Source: Euclidia mi (lineage: Eukaryota > Arthropoda > Insecta > Lepidoptera > Erebidae). Taken from it: a DNA stretch of 64,000 nt. A program made the position numbers and the translations under genes. Below are positions 53,857 to 63,900 of this stretch, in pieces. The DNA lies in assembly GCA_944739405.2 (NCBI GenBank), contig OX123209.2:14278217-14342216 (forward strand), given 5' to 3'. Each line of letters starts with the position of its first letter. The first letter of the stretch is position 1. The notes below the pieces were generated by a model. It was not told where the DNA came from. It did no database searches and saw nothing but the letters and a program-made list of their open reading frames with translations.

Positions 53857-54745
53857 GCTAAAAAATATGCGAAGTCTTGTACGCGAGGGATTGGGTATCT
53901 ATCCGGCTTAGTAACAGCATTAAGTGCTCGGTAGTCACCGCAAGGTCGGAATTGTCCATCTTTTTTGGTACTAAGTGTAGGGGACTCGCCCAAGCTGATT
54001 TGGATGGTCTACATATACCTGCCTTTAACATAGTTTTAAATTCGTCTTTAGCTATTCTATATCGCTCTGAGGCTAACGGTCTAGGCTTGCAAAATACAGG
54101 AGGACCCGTCGTATCAATATAATGGTAAACAGAGTGTTTTGGCGTCTCTTTAAATGACATAGGTTTGAGTATCTCTGGATATTTATTTAGTATATCATAT
54201 ATGATATGATCTTTACGCACGGTAGAAATTGCTGAAATATTATGGTTTACGATCGTTCATTTGACTGCCAGGTTAGTTACTTTATCTAATAAACAAAGAC
54301 CACTAATGTCAACAATTAATTTATGATGGTAAGAAAAACTACGCCGAGTATTGGTTGTTTAACATTGCACACTACAAATGTCCATGAGAAGGGTTTACGC
54401 AATTTTAAATCTAATGTTAACGTTTTGGTACCATAGGTTTTTATTTCTGAGCCGTTAGCAGCATAGAGTTTATATTTACAATTTAAATCTAATTCACATT
54501 TACTTTTAACTACATATTTAGGAATTACAGAAATGCATGCACCAGAATCAATAAGAAATTTTATATGCGATTTTCGGTCACTTACGATAAGGCGGTAATC
54601 CCCAGGCCCGGTCAACTTTGTAGGGACGAACGATTTATACCTACTTGGGATTGTTCTATGTTGCCAACAATAGTAAATTTTAAATTTATAGGTCTGTCAT
54701 CGTATTTGTATGGCAACACCAGTGTCTGTTTAAATAAAAAAAAAA

Positions 54746-54975
54746 AATGATGCTGATGCAATTTACAAATGGCCGCCGTTTGTTGTTTACGATCGACGCG
54801 TTGTTTGTACTTTTGCGATTAACCATTTCTTTTTTCCGCTTTTACGTCGAGTTGAGCACGTTCTCCTCCGTAACTGTGTTGAATCAAAAGTAGTGTTGTC
54901 GTAGCTATTTGTGGTAGAGACACTTTGTGATAAAGACACTGTTTTTCGTGGGTGGTACTGGTTGCATTTCCTATC
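54746..54975 (+). promoter_or_regulatory. Upstream region of the THAP9-like gene
   Basis: 230 bp between the gypsy remnant and the ATG. It holds an A-rich run (54725-54745), ATGGCCGCCGTTTG near 54769, and GC/CpG-richer sequence than its surroundings. No TATA box stands out. Promoter role is inferred from position only. Confidence 0.35.
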
Positions 54976-57900
54976 ATGGGAGATAACCTGAGACGTAAAT
55001 GTCTCAAATGTGGGCGGTCACCTTGTGTAGACCCTGACATTAAATTGTACCGATTTCCTAATCCTGGACCAACAAATACACAGCGGTAAGAGCACTTAAA
55101 TCAAATATAAACATAACCTAAAAATCTTATTGACTGAGACCGATCACTAACAAGTTTTCCTTTATTTTCAGTTGTGAACTGTGGGCCAAATTTTGTTTCC
55201 CTGACGCTGCATGGTCTTCAGTAGACTTTCAGCGGAAGTTGTATGCTGAACACAGAATGTTGTGTAACATGCATTTTCATAAAACAGCATTTACCGATTT
55301 TGCTGTCAAGAAGTTGAACAGACACGCCGTTCCTGATGCTGAACAAGACAGAATTCAACCGAGTATTACTACTTCAGTCACATTACCCTATGTAAGTCTT
55401 TCGGAATTATAAAAAAACCCAAGTAGCATTTTTGGGCTGTATAGAGTTTGTCTAATGGTTCACATTTACTCTACAAGCTGTACTAGTTAGCTGTATAAAA
55501 GCTGTAGAGCTTGCTATACAGCTCATATACAACCAGTTTGGCCACAAATTAGACAGCTTTAAATTTAAATGGCTGCACAGCAGCTGTAAAATAGTTACAT
55601 CAGCAGTACAAGAGGTAACCGTGAACTGAAAGCTGATTAATGGCGCCATAGAAGACAACTAGTGAGTAATAATGAGTAACAAGTGACTAAATATAAAGGC
55701 TTAATAGTAATAAATGCTTACAAAAACAGAATGAAGCAGCTTTCAAACCATGCATACCCTAAACTATTGCTATAACAAAGCTAATAATCATAAAATCACA
55801 AAGTTATTAAGTAGTTGTCGCAGAAACTATCTCTATTTTTATAAATGAGGATTTTATATTAAAAAGTGGTAATAAGGACCTGTATTTACAAATGCTAACA
55901 GTGTTATCCGTATGGGAATGTAACTTTACTGTGAAATATATACATATTGACTGTTAAAAACTCATGCGTAATAAGTTGGTTTGCTTAGTTTGTTATTCTA
56001 GAATAGAATAGAATAGAATATCATTTATTTTCTAGAATATGGTATCATACATGTGTTATAAATTTAGCGTCCAGCATATTCTGCCACATAAGGCATGCAA
56101 ATATTAAAAAGACATTAAAACATTGAGAATAATATTTTGAATAATAAGCATTACATTTGGAATAGTAATTATCATTGCATAAATTAATTAATAATCATTT
56201 ATACTTAAAACTAAAAAAATAAAAAGGTCAGTAGGTATCATTAAATGTCAGTGTTCTATTGCAATAATAAGGAATGTCATAGTGTAATTAATTTATCATT
56301 CAGGTATTCATTGATGTCATAAAAAACTTTTTCTAACAATAACTTACAAAGCATAGTACGGAAATGTCTTAGTGGTAACTAGAGGACGCCAGCAGCTACG
56401 CCTGCATTTTTTTTTAATTTACCCGTTTTGGCCGATCCCGTGGGAATTTCGGGAAATCCCTTCTTAGTGCACCTTTACGGTCCCCAAGGAACATACATGC
56501 CAAATTCCAGCTTCCTGCGCCTAATAGTTTCGGCTGTAGCGTGTCTGTCAGTCAGTCAGTAACGCAAGGATTTTATATATTAAGATTTGCTGATATTATC
56601 TGGAAGATTGTTATATATTTTTATGGACATGCAATATGAGTTTCTCCTATACAGTTCTAACCTAATCTGAGGAATTTTAAGCCTTGTTTTATGTTGCGTA
56701 TGACTATTTTCTGCATCTCCTGGTCTTGTAAATACTGTAGGATTCTTTTTGACGAATAGACAGGTTTCTAATATAAACACGGCAATGGCAAAATTTTGTT
56801 TTTTAAATAGTGGTTTACAGGTATCTGACGACTGGTTGGCGCAGCGGTAGTGTAAGCGACTGCCACTGACTGACTGTTGCCGAAGGTCGCGGGTTCGATT
56901 CCCGCTCAAGTCAATCATTTGTGTACGTGTACGTGAACATGGATGTTTGTCTTGGTCTGGGTGTTTCTATGTATAATATGTATGTATTTACAAAAAAAAA
57001 AGTTTATGTATGTTTATCCATTGTCTAGTACCCATAATACTAGCTCTGCTTAGTTTGGGACTAGATGGTGTTGTGTGAATGTGGTAGAATATTATTATTA
57101 TTTTTATTTATTAAATTCAACTCCCTTTTTCGAGGGGTAAAATGTCATGCGGGCCTGAACCAAGCGTGGCACGTTAGATAGAGTAAGGTGATGATATTGA
57201 AGATAACGTTAGAAATTTGCGTGTGATGCGGCATGTATTAAGTATAGTGGCTTTTTGTAATAAGTGTAGTGAGTGTTTGGGCATGTGAAGAATATTCAAG
57301 CTTTGACTCAGGGTTTTTGGAATTACACCAGTTGATGACAACACTATTGGTACGATATGGACTGTACGGGCTCTCCACTGTGTTTTTAGTTCTATGGCTA
57401 GATCTTGGTATTTTGCAAGTTTTTCGGCTATTGTTGACTGAATGTTGTGAGTGTTGGGGATGGCTATGTCAATAATATAAACAGTGTGGTTAGTTTTATG
57501 GTGTAGGGTTATATCTGGTCTATTGTAGTGAATTGTTTTTTCGGTGATTATTGTTTTATTATATATCTTCATAACATATCTTCACGCATTTTATCCCCGA
57601 AGGGGTAGGCAGAGGTGTATTACACACCCACACTTCGCCAGATATGTTTCGGTCCCAATGTAATAGGGGGCAAGCCTATTGCCATCTACCGGGCACATTA
57701 TTAAGCGAGCGATAATTAACATTTTTAATACACACATAACTTCGAAAAGTCAGAGGTGTGTGCCCGAGGTACCTGGGGATCGAACCCGAGACCATCGTCT
57801 CGGCAGTCCGTTACGTACACCACTGGGCTACCGCCGCTTATTATTATTATAGATATGGTTTTATACTCAGCTATCGTTGGTGTTTTGATGACATTTACGG

Positions 57901-60900
57901 GTCAAGACCAAGTAATTGTCACATGAGCTAAATCTGATTTAGTGTTTCATCGCTTTGCATGAATTTGCGTACTATCCTGCATGTGTTCAAAATTGCTGCT
58001 TTTTTGATATTGATAAAAGATTTGGTGTTAAATCAAGAAGTTTAAGACTGTGATGTAGGTGTTTCGGTATTACTCCGGTGGAAGTTATTACAACTGGTAC
58101 AATGTATACATTACGGGCTTGCCAGATTCTTTTTCTTCTTTAAGGTCAGTATATTTATTAATTTTTTCGGTAATCGTTTTTAGAAGATTATGGGTATTAG
58201 GTACTGCAATATCTATTATATATACAGTATTTTGTGTTTTATGGTGTATTGTAATGTCCGGTCTATTGAAATGAATAGTCTTGTCTGTAAGTATGGCTCG
58301 GTCGTAGTACATTTTATGGGTATTGTTTTCTAATACAGAGCTGGGGTTATATTTATAGTAAGGTATATGAGTATCTTCTATTAACTTATATGTGAGTGCT
58401 AGTTTTTGGTGAATAATATTTACGATTTGGTTGTGGCGATGTGTGTAGTCTGTTTGTGTCAGTGTAGCACATGCTCCTGTAATGTGTTGTATGGTTTCTG
58501 GTTGTCGCTGACATTTGCGACATTTATCATCTATAACATTGGGATCTTTTGTAATGTGTTTCCTATAGTTTTTGGTATTTATAAGTTGATCCTGAATAGC
58601 TATTAAAAACCCTTCAGTTTCAGGGAATAATTAAAAGCCCCTAACACAGTATAAAGACATACAGTAGTTTGACGCCTTTGATCTCGTAGAAAAAGCCGAC
58701 AATGTCTAGACAAGGGTTAGTAGGCTAGGGCTGCCACATGTAAACAATACCTACTTATTCAAACACCGTCTAGAAAAAAATTACAATTGCTACGCTACAT
58801 GAATAATATACCTAGTGTAAATCACTTATCTATACATATAAATAAAATTGGAGTGTCTGTGTAATATTAAAATAACCGCTTTTTACTAAATGCATATGGA
58901 TTTATACACGGTACATACACCGAAATGACATTTTTTACAATTTTTGACAGTCTGTCTGTTTGTTCTCGCTAATCTCTGGAACGGCTGGACCTATTTTGAC
59001 GGGACCCTCACTGGCCTGATGTACCAAGGAGTAACATAGGCTAAAATTTAACTGGGTACGCGAAGAAGTTCCCTCAGGACGCAGGTGCAACCGTGGGAAA
59101 CAGCTAGTTTATTATATTACAATAATTAACGATAAATAATTATAATAAGACACGTTGCATTTTTCGTGCGGTGACAGATTTGCATACAAAGTGTCAGTCA
59201 GCACCTATTTCATCCCGCAGGTGTCGTGGGAGGCGGTTAAGAATATAAAGCATTTTTCGTACAAACCAAGTTAAAATAAAGCGATTGACATACGGTGGTT
59301 TAATGGATGGGTAGCCTTGGGATCAGCTTACAGAGCCTATGTTATCGATATGAAGTATTGTGCAGATTTTTTTCGTGCAAACTGCGTTAAGGTAAAGCAA
59401 TAGACATCACGGTCATTTTATGGATGGGTGACCGGGCTATGAGATTACGGAGAACATGTGTGGGGTTTATAAGAGGGGCCCAAAATATGGTTATTTTTGA
59501 GCTAGGATGCGCCGCACGGTGGTGCAGGTAGTACGGGAATGCGGAAAATATTATTTTTAATTCAAAATATGTTGCATATAACTATAAAACTTTATAAAAC
59601 GATAAATTATATTTATATTTATATAAATAAATTTCATTTTAATAGATAAATTTCATTATAGTGATCCTATATACTACACTATATGATTAATACAATTATA
59701 TGAAACATAATAGGATTAGTGTTATGGTACTTTATGTTCTGGGTATGTCACACCCTGCCTCATTGCTGATGTAACATTTTTTCACCTCATGCTGGCCGGG
59801 TTAAGAGGTTAGCAATATAATATGATACAGGTAGACCGCTAGACAGCAAATGACATAATATGTGGTCTTTTAAAATGTTCTTAATCAGCCTATAAAATAA
59901 AAGCTGACTAGAAAGGTATTAGTGTTGTATTATAATGCTGACAGCCGTAAGAAAGGCCAGTTTTACATGCCTCTACAGCCCATAGACAGCTTAAGGAGTA
60001 GTGTTTGCATTTAAACTGCTTACACATCACACATGAAGCAAAATAAGAGTTTATAAACGCTTTAAGTCGGTGGACTTAAAGAGTTTATAAACTCTTGCTT
60101 TGGTTAACTTGTTTACTGGGTGCAGTGAACCGACTGTAAACTCTTAAAGAGAATGAAAGCTACTTGGGAAAAACCTAAATGTGTCTTTCTGTAAAAGCTA
60201 AATGACATTAAGTAATAATAATATTTTTTCAGAATCTATCAACTATAGACGTAATTGATTGCTGTTCAGCACAACCTGGACCATCACGCCATCCCACAAG
60301 TCCCATTCCTGGGCCGTCACGGATATTAATGGATATCACAAATATTCAGCAGGTAATTGTAATTTTTTACAAAAAATCTATACCACACAGCCACAGTAAA
60401 TTCAATTTTAATGGATTTTGATTTACTATTGATGTGTGTCATAGCTCATTTAAATTGTTGCTGGTAATTGTTGATTACCATAATAAAAACTGCTACAAGA
60501 TTATTCAAAGACTGAATTATTTTCTGATCTTGAAATATTTTGTTGTAGTATAAAGTTGTCTCTGTTCCTGAAGAAGTTGCGGATAAAATTGCTATGAACA
60601 CCTCCAAAGACTCTGCAATTATATCTCAGCCTGGCCCATCAGAAGAACCCATTACGAGCACACAAAAATACCATGAAGAGGTAAATATAAGTGGTTTACT
60701 GTACATTTTTTTAGTAAATTAAGTAGCATTTATCTACAATACCATCGCTGGGTTAAAACTTGGGTTAATTAAATTTAGTATTTATTTTTTCAGATCCTTC
60801 CTGTTGGTAATGACAAGAAGTGCAAAAATTATTTGAAGAAAATTTGTCAGCTAAAAAATAAAATCAAAAAGATGAAAACTAATAACACTCTAAATGTTCT

Positions 60901-63900
60901 TAGTGAAAACAAAACTGTCCAGAAGTTGAGTGCACATTTAACTCCTTCATTTGCTCTCATTCTGCAAGGAGAGTTAAAAAATTCCAAGAGGAAATATAAA
61001 GGTAGAAGGTGGACTACTGAACAGAAAATCATAGCATTGCGAATGTTTAAGAGGTCTGCAGCATGCTATCGTCTGCTTAGAAGGCTATGGTGTCTCCCTG
61101 CTCCAAGCACTTTAAAAAATTTGCTAGGGCAATTTCAGTTAAATGTTGGACTAAATGACAAGGTTTTTAAAAGTTTAAAAACCCATGTGGAAAGCCAAGA
61201 GCCATCTGATAATGAGTATGTTTTGATGTTTGATGAGATGGCTATAAAAAAACACCTGTGGTATAATAATAAAGAGGACAAAGTGGATGGATACCAAGAC
61301 CATGGTGAACATGGAAGATCCCCACAAGAGGCTACTCATGCTCTTGTGTTTATGGTTTCGGGCATAAGAAAAAAAGTGAAACAACCAGTTGCATTTTATC
61401 TTTCCAGTGCTTATGTAACTGCAGATAGATTAGCTGTACTCATAAAAAATGTAAGTTAATTGAAAGTTGAAGATTAAAATACTTTCAAAAGACTTATTTA
61501 TCACAATGTATTCAATTATGTTTTAGGTTTTACATAAATGCTCTGCAATTAATTTAACAATAGCAGCAACAGTGTGTGACATGGGTGGTGTCAATAGGCG
61601 AGCGATGACTATTTTGGGAGCTTCCACAGAAACACCATATTTCAATTTTGAAGGCAATGAAATTGTTACATTATTTGATCCACCACATTTACTGAAGTGT
61701 TTCAGAAATATGTTTATGAAATACAATGTAAAGTGTTATACAAATATAACATCAAACAATTGTGAAGGACAAGGTAATCAGTTTAAATACATTTTTTTTA
61801 TTTTTAAGTCTAGTGGGTGGTTCTTATGAATACATACTTTGATTTTATTAATGTTTTTGTCCTAGTGTTCACTGATATAAAATACTAAAAGCAATAGGAC
61901 TAGAAAGTATATTTCTGATTTCATCTAACATAAATATCGTGTATTTTTAGAGCCTTTCGTTTCACATTCATTTAGTTTAAAAAACAATTATTCCGACCTT
62001 GACAATACGTGCATGCGTAGCATCGCCATTCTCGTGTTTGTTTCCAAAGATTTCTTGCTAAATTCTATTGATTAGAACATTTGAATGTACAGTTTTTTAC
62101 GTAGGTATTTCCTTATAGTGTCATCTAGACATTAAAGCATGTTTGTAATAACTAAAAATAGAAGCTCTTGATTTAACAACAATATTTGTTTAATGTATTA
62201 TGGTTGTGACAAGAACTTGACGTTTCAACATTATTTTACTAGTAGATGTTAGTCTATTATACATACGAGCTGAATATCGCGGTGTCGCCCATATAATATT
62301 ATACAGGGCTGAATAAAAGGTTGCTATATAATAGCCCGAACAGCTTTCGGACTATACCTTAATGCAGCAGTGAGAGTAGCATAGTAACAGTCATGCACAA
62401 GGGAAAGGAGAGATGAGGTAAAGAATATCATCCTCCTAGCGTTATTCCAGTTGCAACTCGGAGTACGCTTACTTGTCTAACCGGATTTTATTTAATATTA
62501 CCTTTTCTACTTTGCTAGCCGTGTGGTTGACGGCATAGAATACAAATGTCACCACCCCCTATCTTCCCGTGGGTGTCGTAAGAGGCGACTAAGGGATAAC
62601 ACGATGCAAATGCCATCTTTGCGTAGACACGGAAAACTCGACATCAAACCCTATACGACTGCCTCGTTGGTCTCGCGGCATAAATGTGCGCGTGGGATCG
62701 TCAGGTCCCGGGTTCGATTCCTGGGTCGGGCAGTGTTATTGGGTTTTTCTGTCACGAAATTCTCAATAGCAGCACGGAGTTTGGAAATGTGCCCGGTTCG
62801 GGCTCGCCCCTTATTACGTGGGACTAAAGTATATCTGGCGAAAAGTGGGGTTATAGGCGTGAGAATATGTATGTATGTATAAATATCTGACAAACCAAAA
62901 CACAGACAACAGAAAATTCTGACAACTAGTCTTAGCAAGAGTTTTTGTGTTACCCAGTAACAGGGTTGTGGAGCTCAGATAGGCAGTTGCCCCATGTAAA
63001 TATTTTTTATTTACAATATTTTAAACACTGATATTGAAGAACTCAACCCCAAAATAGTTGGGAAAGGCTAGGTGGATTGAAAAAATAATTAATGTTTCAA
63101 GTCAATAGGTAGTTGGTTAATCTAATTAAAATAGTCTGAACTAACCCAGACTTTGCTCTTTATTTTACAGGCATTGCTAAATGGAAACATATAGAAGATT
63201 TTTTTGAAGTCGACAATAATGACAGCAATTTTGTGTTTGCTCCAAAATTAAGAAAGGACCATTTAAATCCGAATAATAAACAAAAAATGCGAGTGAATCT
63301 TGCTGCTCAAGTACTAAGTCACTCAGTAGCTGCAGGAATGTTTGGCAGAATAGCCCAAGGTATTAATCTTTTAATCTTTATTTTAACTTTAATTAGTTTT
63401 GATTAATTTCATGATGTAGTTGGTTTGACATTTTAACTTAATCAGTTATGCTGTGTCCATAAGGACTTGCAATTTTCCTTTTAAAAGTCAAAAAGAAGTT
63501 CCTATCAGATAAAGCTTTGTCCAGAAGCATTCTACTGATACACAGAATTCCAACTGGGCAAAGCCACGGTTAATGGCAAAAATTATTATACATGTATTTG
63601 AAAATGTACCAAATTCATTGAAATCATTATACAGTTGTCTGCAAGACAGTGGCAACAAAACCAGTATAAGCTGGCCTATTATTTTATTGAAACTCCATAC
63701 TACACAAGGCCTTTTCCAGGTCAAAGTTTTACCACTGATGTGCTGGCCGTACTACACATAAATACATTAATATTACATTCTGTTAATTTCCAGGACTGCT
63801 ACCTACAGAAGCAACAGTAACTGCCGAAGTTATATCCAATATGGACAAATTGTTCGACTGTGTCAACAGTGACACTGCAGATGCTAAGAAAGGCAAACCA

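Larger units (their letters stand above)
50456..54745 (-). pseudogene. Gypsy-type LTR retrotransposon pol, interrupted
   Basis: Minus-strand order: protease (FLIDSGACISVIP, 54316-54615), RT palm start (ASPLHLVPKK, KDGQFRPCGDYRALN, PDRYPIPRVQDF), YADDILVSS core and GYEVSTAGIRPLESKV (52241-52948), RNase H (ADASNNCVGAVLQQ, YSTYDRELLAIYLAVEHFR, VADALSR), integrase (CHPGTRTSR and CIACQK zinc site; DLIGPL, SDLGRQFES and NGTVERWHR as D-D-E), and the C-terminal DPYTVVQNIR...FLRVDKIKK. Gag and both LTRs are absent. A LINE (53058-53856) and a SINE (51882-52291) interrupt it, each with target duplications, and frameshifts occur near 51028 and 53940. It ends at a LINE fragment at 50455 and only 230 bp from the THAP9-like gene. 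Confidence 0.88.
55418..60168. mobile_element. Possible large insertion with CCCAAGTAGC inverted ends in intron 2
   Basis: CCCAAGTAGC at 55418-55427 is mirrored by GCTACTTGGG at 60159-60168, next to the two ends of intron 2. GGTTCAC also occurs just inside both ends. A-rich runs flank both. The ends are short, so this could be coincidence or two separate small elements. Confidence 0.35.

Noticed and set aside
56580..56918. 112-codon minus-strand frame taken as one gene
   Set aside because: It joins a SINE head (GNRTRDL-type artefact) to a LINE C-terminus. Two different elements.
30985..57840. Functional tRNA genes at the A-box/B-box matches (30985, 36830, 38700, 42975, 52020, 56829, 57780, 62650)
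   Set aside because: Acceptor and anticodon arms do not pair properly and each continues into a SINE body or tail. They are SINE heads.
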